Source: Methylomarinum sp964442675
GTDB taxonomy: Bacteria > Pseudomonadota > Gammaproteobacteria > Methylococcales > Methylomonadaceae
Length of the DNA stretch: 24,225 nucleotides
Reading direction: 5' to 3'
NCBI GenBank assembly: GCA_964442675.1
Contig: CAYUAE010000013.1
Span: forward strand, 1 to 24,225
Positions 15,115 to 22,526 of the stretch are shown one piece after another. The notes beneath the pieces were generated by a model. That model saw only the letters and a list, made by a program, of their open reading frames with translations. It searched no databases and was not told where the DNA came from. Position 1 is the stretch's first letter, and each line of letters starts with the position of its first letter. Made by a program: the position numbers and the translations under genes.

Positions 15115-15831
15115 TCAAATGTGTTGTAGCCTTAAAGGATAAAGCCAAGGGAATGCAGCAAAAATAGCGACGACGATCAATAAAATGCCGACAGCCTGTT
15201 TAAAACGCTGCATTCTGGATAGCTTGCTTAGAATTTCAGTCATTATACCGACTCCCATGACAGCAGGTAAAGTACCAATTCCGAACGCGAGCATGGTCAG
15301 GCTGCTGCGTTGAACATCGCCACTGGTTGCGGCGATGGCTAGCGACGAGTAAACCAGGCCGCAGGGCAGCCAGCCCCAGACCATGCCAAACAAGAATGCC
15401 TGAAAGCGGTTTTTCACGGGGATAATTCGGCGTCCAAAAGGTTCAATCAGTTTCCACAGGCGACTGCCGGCTTTTTCAATATAGGCGAAACGAGGAAACC
15501 AGCCGGCGATATACAAACCGGCGCTGATCATGAAGATAGACGATAAAATTTGTAAAATGCGGTGTCCTACAGCCTGGCCCAGCGGCCAGGTCAGGGCGTA
15601 TTGAGCGAGGCCCACCAGTGCGCCGGCAATGGTATAACTGAGGATGCGGCCAAGGTTGTAGTTGAGAATAAAGGGAAATAATTTACGTTTGTTTTTATGG
15701 ATTTCCGGGCTGATGCTAAAGGTCAATGTGCCGATAATTGAGCCGCACATGCCAATACAATGCAAGCTGCTGAATAATCCCATCGTAAATGCGAAAAAAT
15801 AGGAAGTTGCAAAAGTCAATGATTCGTCCAT
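15115..15831 (-). CDS. DsbD_2/TauE-SafE-like cytochrome biogenesis-type membrane protein
   Basis: This 238-residue polytopic inner-membrane protein has about six hydrophobic segments and the two half-site motifs of the UreH/DsbD_2 (COG2836) family: HCIGMCG at 24-30 and WGWLPCGLVYSS around 153-163. Annotation pipelines often label it sulfite exporter TauE/SafE. The paired CxxC-like/PCG cysteines resemble the CcdA/DsbD transmembrane electron-transfer proteins. In proteobacteria homologs often sit beside the cbb3 oxidase assembly genes (ccoGHIS), pointing to copper or thiol chemistry. None of those genes is here; instead a sigma-54 activator follows. The 121 bases upstream contain TATGAT near the ATG but no complete promoter. 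Confidence 0.85.
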   Translation of the reverse strand: MDESLTFATSYFFAFTMGLFSSLHCIGMCGSIIGTLTFSISPEIHKNKRKLFPFILNYNLGRILSYTIAGALVGLAQYALTWPLGQAVGHRILQILSSIFMISAGLYIAGWFPRFAYIEKAGSRLWKLIEPFGRRIIPVKNRFQAFLFGMVWGWLPCGLVYSSLAIAATSGDVQRSSLTMLAFGIGTLPAVMGVGIMTEILSKLSRMQRFKQAVGILLIVVAIFAAFPWLYPLRLQHI

Positions 15832-15952
15832 GCCGCAACATTATCATATTCGGCCTGTATTGAGTAGTTGCAGAATCTTAAATTAATTGTGTTAAAGGTA
15901 TAGGGGGATGGCCTCAGTACGGCTATTTCTGGTGTGAGCCGATGCACCGCAC

Positions 15953-16999
15953 CTAAAGAGATATAACCCGGTTTCGGCCGTATTCTTTGGCTTGATACAA
16001 GGCTTTGTCGGCTCGGGCAATCATTGTCTCAACGGAATCTCCAGGCTGGACGCTGGTTGCGCCAATCGACACCGTAATCCGGCCGATACTTTGGTTGCTG
16101 TTTTTTTGTTTTAAGCGGCTTTTTTCAAGGGTAGTGCGAATCGTTTCGGCGATCTCTGTCGCTTTGTTAATCGGCGTTTCTGGCATGATGATGGCGAGTT
16201 CCTCACCGCCATAGCGGGCAGCCAGATGGTGAGAGGCCTTTTTTTCCTTGATCAGGTCTGCGGTAAAGCGGATGACCTTATCACCAACCAGGTGGCCAAA
16301 TGTATCATTGACTTTTTTGAAGTGATCTAAATCCAGAATAAGCAGGCTATGCGGATTGGTGCTTTGCTCCGAAAGCAGATTATTGATTTCCATATCAAAT
16401 GCACGACGGTTCAATAAGCCGGTCAAGCCGTCGGTTGCCGCTATTTTGCGCGTATTTTCCAATTCGCATTTAAGCTGTGCCATGTCTTTTTGAGCTTGCT
16501 CCAGTCGCGCATTTAAACTGCGCGTTTCTTTTGACAGTTGTTTGGCCTGATGCACAATTTCAGACAATAAAAATTGCGCATCAAGTATTTCCGTCGTGTT
16601 TTCCAATTTTTTTGAGTTGGAAAGCAAGCTGTTTTCGGTTTCAGAAAACTGATCGCTAGAGTGCTGGACCTGGTCGAGCGTTCCGTTCACTAAACTCGCT
16701 AAATCACTATTGATTTGGCTGAATTTTTCCAGCGAAGCATTGCAGATGTAGCGAGAGTATAAATCAAGGCTGGTTTTTTCGTCGAATGACTTGTTATGCT
16801 CAAGTAATTCGTCAATTGCCTGATTCAGGGCCGGATTGTTCTTGCTGACATAGTCATACCAGATGGCATAGTTGATAGGGTGCGGGGTTATTTGATGTTT
16901 GACCATCAATGGAATGCACTGCCTCAAAATTTGCGTGCTGAAATCGGGCTCTTGTTCGTATTGAGGCAAAAAAGTATCAAGACTATTCATAAGAAACAT
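15953..16999 (-). CDS. Diguanylate cyclase (GGDEF), soluble
   Basis: This 348-residue protein makes c-di-GMP from two GTP. The GGDEF domain (about 185-348) begins with TDGLTGLLNRRAFD and carries GGEEL at 264-268, an active-type variant; LDLDHFKKVND and the terminal ADKALYQAKEYGRN are intact. The I-site position five residues before the motif reads ASHH instead of RxxD, so feedback inhibition through that site is not expected. Residues 1-180 hold a conserved HPINYAIWYDYV segment and a long coiled coil with no membrane segment; similar N-termini occur in soluble cyclases from Pseudomonas. Start codon is ambiguous: the ATG at 16999 or the ATG three codons later. Neither has a clear Shine-Dalgarno sequence. 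Confidence 0.95.
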   Translation of the reverse strand: MFLMNSLDTFLPQYEQEPDFSTQILRQCIPLMVKHQITPHPINYAIWYDYVSKNNPALNQAIDELLEHNKSFDEKTSLDLYSRYICNASLEKFSQINSDLASLVNGTLDQVQHSSDQFSETENSLLSNSKKLENTTEILDAQFLLSEIVHQAKQLSKETRSLNARLEQAQKDMAQLKCELENTRKIAATDGLTGLLNRRAFDMEINNLLSEQSTNPHSLLILDLDHFKKVNDTFGHLVGDKVIRFTADLIKEKKASHHLAARYGGEELAIIMPETPINKATEIAETIRTTLEKSRLKQKNSNQSIGRITVSIGATSVQPGDSVETMIARADKALYQAKEYGRNRVISL

Positions 17000-17056
17000 A
17001 GGTAAAAGATTTCTTGTAAGAATAGACTGACCTGTTAAAAATGCAAGGTTAGCATT

Positions 17057-17085
17057 AAAAAAACCGGTAGGGATACCGGTTTTTT
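17057..17085. terminator. Bidirectional rho-independent terminator
   Basis: ACCGGTA (17063-17069) and TACCGGT (17074-17080) form a perfect stem with a GGGA loop, flanked by seven A on the left and five more T on the right. On the minus strand it terminates the 67-residue membrane protein gene, which stops at 17105. It separates that gene from the downstream cyclase. Confidence 0.9.
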
Positions 17086-17104
17086 ACAGAAGAAATCGGT
17101 AAGT

Positions 17105-17308
17105 TTATTTGCTGGTGCCTTTAAAAAGGGCAATGGCCTGATCAACCAGGTTGGAAATGGCCGATTCGGTATCACCGTGGGGTTCGGTCTCACCGAAAGG
17201 CTCGGCGTTTTTTACCGTGTACATGTATATGAAATAGCCTAACGGCGCAAATGAAGCAAGCGCTAAAAGCCACATAAAAAAAGTTATTTCAAGAATTTCA
17301 CCGAACAT
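17105..17308 (-). CDS. Small single-pass membrane protein, unrecognised
   Basis: This 67-residue protein has a short N-terminus (MFGEILEIT) and one hydrophobic helix at about 10-31 (FFMWLLALASFAPLGYFIYMY). A polar acidic loop EPFGETEPHGDTE and an amphipathic C-terminal helix AISNLVDQAIALF follow. It is likely a real gene: AGAGGAA sits eight bases before the ATG, and a strong terminator follows 20 bases after the stop. A weak promoter (TTGAAC, 15-base spacer, TATATT, at 17386-17412 on minus) lies upstream. It is divergent from pqqA. I do not recognise the family. The topology resembles small accessory subunits of membrane complexes, but that is only a guess. Confidence 0.72.
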   Translation of the reverse strand: MFGEILEITFFMWLLALASFAPLGYFIYMYTVKNAEPFGETEPHGDTESAISNLVDQAIALFKGTSK

Positions 17309-17440
17309 GGTTGTTTTCCTCTTTTAGAATCAAAATGGTTAACTGATTTTTTCATATCCTGGAATGAGGTGCAAGGGTCAGAGGCAATATAAAAAAATCA
17401 GAGCTTGTTCAAAGCCTACTGAATGTAAGCTTTTTAGAAT

Positions 17441-17469
17441 TTGCCAAAAAAAAAAGTTCATCGTATACT
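17441..17469 (+). promoter_or_regulatory. Sigma-70 promoter of the pqq operon
   Basis: TTGCCA (17441-17446) and TATACT (17464-17469) are separated by 17 bases, each matching consensus at four or more of six positions. The spacer is A-rich. Predicted transcription start is near 17476, giving a leader of about 49 bases before the pqqA ATG. Confidence 0.7.
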
Positions 17470-17475
17470 TGCCAG

Positions 17476-17500
17476 TAGCTTACTTGATCAAGCTAGCTTA
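17476..17500 (+). promoter_or_regulatory. Overlapping palindromes and direct repeat in pqqA leader
   Basis: CTTGATCAAG (17483-17492) and AAGCTAGCTT (17490-17499) are two perfect 10-bp palindromes overlapping by three bases. They are flanked by and partly made of two direct copies of TAGCTTA (17476-17482 and 17494-17500, 18 bases apart). They sit at the predicted transcription start, a place where a repressor could bind. No regulator is identified. Confidence 0.45.
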
Positions 17501-17524
17501 AATAAAACTTCTGGAGGTAATACA

Positions 17525-17599
17525 ATGAAATGGGAAACACCAGCTTACACTGATCTGCGTTTTGGATTTGAAGTGACTATGTATATTTACAATCGCTAA
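17525..17599 (+). CDS. pqqA: PQQ precursor peptide PqqA
   Basis: PqqA is the ribosomally made precursor whose Glu and Tyr side chains become pyrroloquinoline quinone. The 24-residue peptide runs MKWETPAYTDLRFGFEVT and ends MYIYNR. The conserved E-x3-Y pair is Glu16 and Tyr20, the residues that PqqE joins through a carbon-carbon bond. A strong GGAGG lies about eight bases before the ATG. It is the first gene of the pqqABCDE operon, followed by a terminator hairpin that should leave a short, abundant pqqA-only transcript. Confidence 0.97.
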   Translation: MKWETPAYTDLRFGFEVTMYIYNR

Positions 17600-17618
17600 A
17601 ACCGGATTGATAAAGAAG

Positions 17619-17649
17619 AAAGGGGCTTGCGTTAAAGCCCCTTTTTTTT
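17619..17649 (+). terminator. Intra-operon terminator/attenuator between pqqA and pqqB
   Basis: GGGGCTT (17622-17628) pairs with AAGCCCC (17635-17641) around GCGTTA; outer A-T pairs extend the stem to 10 bp. Eight T follow (17642-17649). There is no obvious promoter between it and pqqB, so pqqB-E probably depend on read-through. Confidence 0.88.
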
Positions 17650-17713
17650 GCCTGCAGCTTTTGAATCCCGTATTATTAGCGCTTTATAACACAAACAAAA
17701 AACCAGATTATCT

Positions 17714-18625
17714 ATGAAAATCAGAGTACTTGGATCAGGTGCCGGCGGCGGCTTTCCACAATGGAATTGTAATTGCCATAATTGTCACAGATTGCGGCAC
17801 AATCAGATGAAGGGACAAGCCAGGACGCAGTCTTCAATCGCTGTCAGCAGTGATGATAAAAACTGGGTATTGTTTAACACATCACCGGATATTCGTGCCC
17901 AGCTTGAAGCGTTCCCTGCAATTCAGCCTAAAGAAGGCGTTCGGGACACCGGCATTAAAGCGATTATTCTGATCGACAGCCAGATTGATCACACCACAGG
18001 CATGTTGATGTTGCGGGAAGGAGAGCCTTTGGATGTGTATTGTACAGAAATGGTAAAACAGGATTTAAGCACAGGGTTTCCTGTGTTTAAAATGCTGGAA
18101 GATTATTGCACGGTCAAACATCACCCCATTCCCTGCGATGGTAGTTCGTTTACAATTCCAGGCATTGAAGATTTGCGATTTTACAGTCATGCCTTAAAAA
18201 GCAAGGCGCCGCCGTATTCGCCGCACCGGCATGATCCGCATGAAGGGGATAATGTCGGCGTCATTATCGAGCAGATTTCAAGTGGCAAAAAAGTGTATTA
18301 TTCACCGGGCTTAGGCGAGATTGAGCCGCATGTTATGGAGGCGATGCAGGCGGTTGATTGTTTGATGGTGGATGGCACATTCTGGACTGATGATGAAATG
18401 TGCGCGCAAAATATCAGTCCTAAGCGTGCGCGTGAAATTGGCCATTTACCTCAGTCTGGCCCGGGCGGTATGATAGAAGTATTAAATGGTGTTAAACAAA
18501 CACGTAAGATTTTGATCCATATCAATAACACCAATCCGATTTTGGATGAAGATTCGCCGCAACGTAAAACGCTGGACGATGCGGGTATCGAAGTCGCCTA
18601 TGATGGCATGGAAATTAATTTATAG
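17714..18625 (+). CDS. pqqB: PQQ biosynthesis protein PqqB
   Basis: PqqB is a metallo-beta-lactamase-fold protein of the PQQ pathway, proposed to hydroxylate the tyrosine-derived ring of the processed precursor. The 303-residue protein has the diagnostic N-terminus LGSGAGGGFPQWNCNC with the cysteine cluster CNCHNC. It also has IDSQIDHTTGMLMLREG (metal-ligand region), YSPGLGEIEP, MVDGTFWTDDEM, IGHLPQSGPGGM and LIHINNTNPIL. Length is normal. It lies 114 bases after pqqA, behind the hairpin; the ATG lacks a clear Shine-Dalgarno sequence, which may keep expression low relative to pqqA. Confidence 0.98.
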   Translation: MKIRVLGSGAGGGFPQWNCNCHNCHRLRHNQMKGQARTQSSIAVSSDDKNWVLFNTSPDIRAQLEAFPAIQPKEGVRDTGIKAIILIDSQIDHTTGMLMLREGEPLDVYCTEMVKQDLSTGFPVFKMLEDYCTVKHHPIPCDGSSFTIPGIEDLRFYSHALKSKAPPYSPHRHDPHEGDNVGVIIEQISSGKKVYYSPGLGEIEPHVMEAMQAVDCLMVDGTFWTDDEMCAQNISPKRAREIGHLPQSGPGGMIEVLNGVKQTRKILIHINNTNPILDEDSPQRKTLDDAGIEVAYDGMEINL

Positions 18626-18634
18626 AGAGGCAAC

Positions 18635-19378
18635 ATGAGCTGCTGCGATCACGATAAAAAGGCCTGGAGCCGGGAACAGTTTGAGGCTAAGTTGCGGGGG
18701 ATGGAAAAGTATTATCATATCCATCATCCGATGCACACCTTGATGAATGAAGGTAAATTGACCAGGCAACAATTACAAGGCTGGGTGGCGAACCGATATT
18801 ATTATCAGATCATGATTCCGATCAAAGATGCCAATATTCTGGCCAATTGCCCGGATCGTAAAACCCGTGCTAAATGGATTCAGCGTATTTTGGATCATGA
18901 TGGCAGTCCCGATGACCCCGGTGGCATTGAAGCCTGGATTCAACTGGGGCTGGCCGTGGGGCTCAGTCGGGAAGAAATCACCTCACAAAAGCATGTTTTG
19001 CCGGGTGTTCGTTTTGCTGTGGATGCCTATGTGAATTTTGCCCGTCGCGCCGATTGGCACGAGGCGGCAAGTTCCTCATTGACAGAGCTGTTTGCCCCCA
19101 AAATTCATCAACAACGGCTGGATAACTGGCCGGAGTTGTATCCATGGGTTGAAGATGAAGGATATACCTATTTTCGTAAGCGCCTTTCTGAAGCCCGGCG
19201 CGATGTGGAACATGGTCTTGAGCTGACGCTGGATTGGTATAAAACACGTGAACAGCAAGAGCGCATGCTGGATATTCTGAAATTCAAGCTGGATGTGTTA
19301 TGGAGTATGGCTGATGCAATGTATTTGGCGTACATTGTTGAAATGCCTCCGTATTTTAATATTGACAGGCAGGCATAA
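18635..19378 (+). CDS. pqqC: PQQ synthase PqqC
   Basis: PqqC is the cofactorless oxidase that closes the ring and performs the final eight-electron oxidation to PQQ. The 247-residue all-helical protein keeps the family segments YYHIHHPMH near the N-terminus, QGWVANRYYYQIMIPIKDANIL, RILDHDG, ELFAPKIHQQRLDNWP and DILKFKLDVLWSMADAM. AGAGAGG precedes the ATG. It begins nine bases after pqqB and ends in a TAATG junction with pqqD, implying translational coupling. Confidence 0.98.
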   Translation: MSCCDHDKKAWSREQFEAKLRGMEKYYHIHHPMHTLMNEGKLTRQQLQGWVANRYYYQIMIPIKDANILANCPDRKTRAKWIQRILDHDGSPDDPGGIEAWIQLGLAVGLSREEITSQKHVLPGVRFAVDAYVNFARRADWHEAASSSLTELFAPKIHQQRLDNWPELYPWVEDEGYTYFRKRLSEARRDVEHGLELTLDWYKTREQQERMLDILKFKLDVLWSMADAMYLAYIVEMPPYFNIDRQA

Positions 19379-19650
19379 TGGCGCTGGAAAAGGATAAGGC
19401 GATCAGTTTCTCACCGATGCACCGGTTGCAGTGGGAAGATGCGCAAGATAAATATGTTATTCTCTATCCGGAGGGGATGGTTGAGCTGAATCAGAGTTCT
19501 GCTGAAATCCTCAAGCTTTGTGATGGTCAACGTCACGTCAATGATATTGTTGTCGAACTGGAGCGGAAATTTTCAACTTCAGGGCTTGCCGACGATATTA
19601 CTCAATTTCTGGAAATTGCACTGCAAAATGGCTGGATCAAACAACCTTGA
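19378..19650 (+). CDS. pqqD: PQQ precursor peptide chaperone PqqD
   Basis: PqqD binds PqqA and presents it to PqqE; it is the founding example of the RiPP recognition element. The 90-residue protein shows RLQWEDAQDKYVILYPEGMVELNQSSAEIL, which is the three-strand beta sheet, followed by the helical part (HVNDIVVELERKF, ITQFLEIALQNGWI). The start overlaps the pqqC stop by one base and the end overlaps pqqE by 23 bases, so the pair should be made in step. Confidence 0.97.
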   Translation: MALEKDKAISFSPMHRLQWEDAQDKYVILYPEGMVELNQSSAEILKLCDGQRHVNDIVVELERKFSTSGLADDITQFLEIALQNGWIKQP

Positions 19651-20755
19651 AGTGACCCCACCGCGATGGCTATTGGCTGAGTTGAGCTATAAATGCCCGT
19701 TGCAGTGCCCTTATTGTTCAAATCCTTTGGATTATGCCCAATATAAGGAAGAGTTGAGCACCGAAGACTGGAAACGCGTACTGACACAGGCCCGGAAAAT
19801 GGGCGCTGTACAATTGGGCTTTTCCGGCGGTGAGCCTTTGACCCGACAGGATTTGCCGGAGCTGGTCAGGCATGCGCGTGAATTAGGTTATTATTCAAAC
19901 CTGATTACCTCAGGGTATGGTCTGGAAGAAGACAAAATTGTACAGCTCAAAGAAGCCGGTTTAGATCATATTCAAGTCAGTATTCAGGCCAGTACGCAGG
20001 AATTAAATGATCATTTGGCGGGTACAACCTCTTATCAGCATAAGCAAGAGGTTGCCAAGCTGGTCAAAAAGCATGGTTACCCGATGGTGCTGTGTGTCGT
20101 GATTCATCGAGAAAATATCCATCAGATGCAGCAGATTCTGGAAATGGCTGAATCTTTGGGGGCGGATTATCTTGAGCTGGCCAATACTCAGTATTATGGC
20201 TGGGCGCATTTGAATCGAGACCTGTTGTTGCCGACCAGGGAGCAGTTTGAAGAAGCTGAAAAAACCGCGCAAGCGTTCAAGAAAAAGGTCGAAGGGCGGA
20301 TGAAAATCTATTATGTGATTCCGGATTTTTATGAAGATCGCCCTAAGGCCTGTATGAACGGTTGGGGAACGACATTTTTGACCATAGCACCGGATGGGGT
20401 CGCGCTGCCGTGTCATTCGGCGCGTGAATTACCAGGTTTAAATTGTCCGAATGTCAAGGAATACAGTATCGAACAAATCTGGTATGAATCAGAAGCCTTT
20501 AATTTTTTCCGAGGCTTTGACTGGATGCAGGAGCCTTGCTTGAGCTGTGACGAAAAAGAAAAAGATTTTGGCGGCTGTCGTTGCCAGGCTTATTTAATGA
20601 CTGGCGATATGATGCGGACCGATCCGGTTTGCAGTAAATCACCCGATCATGCTGTGATTGACGAGGCGATTGAATCTGCCCGTAAAGCGGCCTTACAAGG
20701 AACGGAAAAACCGCTCGTTTTCAGAAACAGTAAGAATTCTAAAAAATTAGTGTAG
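19628..20755 (+). CDS. pqqE: Radical SAM enzyme PqqE
   Basis: PqqE is the radical SAM/SPASM enzyme that forms the Glu-Tyr carbon-carbon cross-link in PqqA. The SAM cluster motif CPLQCPYC has Cys23, Cys27 and Cys30 (CX3CX2C). GFSGGEPL follows, and the C-terminal SPASM region has CHSARELPGLNC, CLSCDEKEKDFGGCRCQ and DPVC, with cysteines for auxiliary clusters. I start it at the ATG at 19628 (375 residues), since homology begins at LEVTPPRWLLAELSYKCP. The frame opens further upstream only as a shadow inside pqqD. Last gene of the operon; no pqqF protease follows. Confidence 0.97.
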   Translation: MAGSNNLEVTPPRWLLAELSYKCPLQCPYCSNPLDYAQYKEELSTEDWKRVLTQARKMGAVQLGFSGGEPLTRQDLPELVRHARELGYYSNLITSGYGLEEDKIVQLKEAGLDHIQVSIQASTQELNDHLAGTTSYQHKQEVAKLVKKHGYPMVLCVVIHRENIHQMQQILEMAESLGADYLELANTQYYGWAHLNRDLLLPTREQFEEAEKTAQAFKKKVEGRMKIYYVIPDFYEDRPKACMNGWGTTFLTIAPDGVALPCHSARELPGLNCPNVKEYSIEQIWYESEAFNFFRGFDWMQEPCLSCDEKEKDFGGCRCQAYLMTGDMMRTDPVCSKSPDHAVIDEAIESARKAALQGTEKPLVFRNSKNSKKLV

Positions 20756-20765
20756 CGTTTTTAGA

Positions 20766-21362
20766 TTAAAGCCCTGTCCACTCCTGATGAAGATGGGCTT
20801 CTATGCCAAACATTTCCAGAATGCGGCCGACCGCTTCATTGACCATATCCATCACAGAATCAGATTTATTATAAAAAGCCGGCATCGGTGGATACAGGAT
20901 GGCCCCCATTTCTGTTGCTGTCACCATATTACGGACATGTGCCAGATTGAGAGGCGTTTCGCGCGGCATCAGCACCACTTTTCGGCGTTCTTTAAGTTGC
21001 ACATCGGCGGCGCGCGTAATCAGGTTATCGCCAAAACCATGTGCGATAGCGGCCAGGGTTTTCATCGAGCAGGGCGCGATAATCATGCCTTCGGTTTTGA
21101 ACGAGCCACTCGATACGGCGGCGGCAATATCATTGATGCCATGAACCTTATCCGCCAGCGATCCGATGTCTGACTTCCCCATATTCAGCTCAAATTTCAG
21201 GTTGACCAGTCCTGCTGAGGAAATAATCACATGACTTTCCCACTCATCCAGAGCGTGCAAAACCTGTAGCATTCGAATGCCATAAATAGCGCCTGTCGCG
21301 CCGGTCAATGCGATAATCAAGCGTTTTTTGCAGGGTTCCAATCGTGTTTCCAAAATACTCAA
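20766..21362 (-). CDS. ubiX: Flavin prenyltransferase UbiX
   Basis: UbiX joins dimethylallyl phosphate to FMN, making the prenylated flavin cofactor of UbiD decarboxylases in ubiquinone synthesis. The 198-residue protein has the flavin-binding GATGAIYGIRMLQ start, VIISSAG, SGSFKTEGMIIAPCSMKTLAAIAHG, DNLITRAADVQLKERRKVVLMPRETPLN and ILYPPMPAFYNK, all family hallmarks. The start appears to be TTG at 21362, sharing TTGA with the stop of the upstream peptidase gene; no ATG lies before the conserved core. Translation is therefore likely coupled. Converges on pqqE with a 10-base spacer and no terminator. Confidence 0.95.
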   Translation of the reverse strand: MSILETRLEPCKKRLIIALTGATGAIYGIRMLQVLHALDEWESHVIISSAGLVNLKFELNMGKSDIGSLADKVHGINDIAAAVSSGSFKTEGMIIAPCSMKTLAAIAHGFGDNLITRAADVQLKERRKVVLMPRETPLNLAHVRNMVTATEMGAILYPPMPAFYNKSDSVMDMVNEAVGRILEMFGIEAHLHQEWTGL

Positions 21363-22306
21363 ACCTGTTGTAAAAAATCATCGGTTGCCGTGATTAAGGC
21401 GTCAATCATCTCATCGCCAGCGGCAATATGGCCACTGTTTGGCAAAATTTCCAATTTGGCTTTCGGCAGGGCCTTTGATAATGAAAATCCGGCTTCGGCC
21501 GGGCATACCAGATCCAAACGGCCATGAATGATATGGGTGGGAATATGTTGGATCAGGTGGCAATTATCCAGGATCTGGTTTTCCTCGATAAAGTAATGAT
21601 TGTGGGCGTAGTGTAGCTCCATGCGGACTTGCTTCAGCAGCGCGTCATCGCATTCAGTTTTTGCCGTATCGTTTTGATACAAAGGCCCGAGGGCGGTTTG
21701 TGCGCCCCAGTCGGCCCAGGCTAAGGCAGCAGCTTCACGTTCTTCTTTATCTGATGAAAAAACCGCCTGAACCAGGTGGTCCAACAGATGTTCAGGATGT
21801 GCCAAGCGAACACTTGACACCAGTTTTTGCCAGCATTCAGGATAAATACGTCCTGCGCTGCCTTCAATAAACCAATCCATATCACGTTGCCGGGCCAGAA
21901 AAACGCCGCGTAAAATGAGGCCTGCGACCCGTTCAGGGTAATGTTGTGCATAGAGCAAGGCCAATGTTGCTCCCCACGAGCCTGCAAACAATAACCATGT
22001 GGAAATATTCAACCGTGTGCGGATGTTTTCCAGGTCATCGATCAATGCCTGGGTATTATTCTGTTCAAGTGCGCCAAATGGGCGTGAACGCCCGCTGCCG
22101 CGCTGATCCAGTAAAATGATGTGGTATCGTTCCGGGTTGAAAAAACGCCGATGCTCGGGGCGGCAACCGGAACAGGGGCCGCCGTGCAAAAATACAACCG
22201 GAAAGCCGGCAGGATTTCCGCATTGTTCGACATAAACCTGATGAATACCGCCGCTATCGAGGTAAAAATGATGAAAAGGATCTATTTCGGGATAGAGTGT
22301 TTGCAT
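21359..22306 (-). CDS. pip: Prolyl aminopeptidase (proline iminopeptidase)
   Basis: This 315-residue alpha/beta hydrolase (peptidase family S33) releases N-terminal proline from peptides in the cytoplasm. The nucleophile elbow is GSWGATL (family GGSWGSTL). The catalytic acid lies in HGRLDLVCP and the histidine in NSGHIAAG. LLDQRGSGRSRP and EHRRFFNPERY are characteristic. The oxyanion-region HGGPG is altered to HGGPCSGC, replacing a glycine by cysteine. The cap region with ENQILDN and NHYFIEE fits the family. A one-gene promoter is not clear upstream; it overlaps ubiX at its end. Confidence 0.94.
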   Translation of the reverse strand: MQTLYPEIDPFHHFYLDSGGIHQVYVEQCGNPAGFPVVFLHGGPCSGCRPEHRRFFNPERYHIILLDQRGSGRSRPFGALEQNNTQALIDDLENIRTRLNISTWLLFAGSWGATLALLYAQHYPERVAGLILRGVFLARQRDMDWFIEGSAGRIYPECWQKLVSSVRLAHPEHLLDHLVQAVFSSDKEEREAAALAWADWGAQTALGPLYQNDTAKTECDDALLKQVRMELHYAHNHYFIEENQILDNCHLIQHIPTHIIHGRLDLVCPAEAGFSLSKALPKAKLEILPNSGHIAAGDEMIDALITATDDFLQQV

Positions 22307-22526
22307 AGCGTGTGATCAAAATAAAGGGAGATTATTATACGCTTCAGATAGAAAAAATAGATAGATACAGGCCGGGCTTTTATCACTTGATTTGAGCTTG
22401 AATACACGGCTTAGGCCGCTTTCACAAATGATTTCAATAATGGCCGTTTCTATATTATGTCGGCTCGGTGTATACTCTGCAAATGAGGTAATCATGATTT
22501 TTTTGCGACTTTAGGGATGTGATTTG
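22307..22526 (+). promoter_or_regulatory. Divergent spacer with possible -10 and leader mini-ORF
   Basis: TATACT at 22471-22476 is a likely -10 for the rightward gene, without a good -35. Downstream, GAGG (22485-22488) precedes a six-codon frame (22494-22514, M-I-F-L-R-L). It ends 12 bases before the ATG of the dynamin-like gene. The mini-ORF may be chance. Nothing else is clear. Confidence 0.35.

Noticed and set aside
20003..20416. 137-codon minus-strand ORF within pqqE
   Set aside because: Antisense shadow of pqqE without recognisable features.
20787..21173. 128-codon plus-strand ORF opposite ubiX
   Set aside because: His/Arg-rich antisense translation of ubiX, not a plausible protein.
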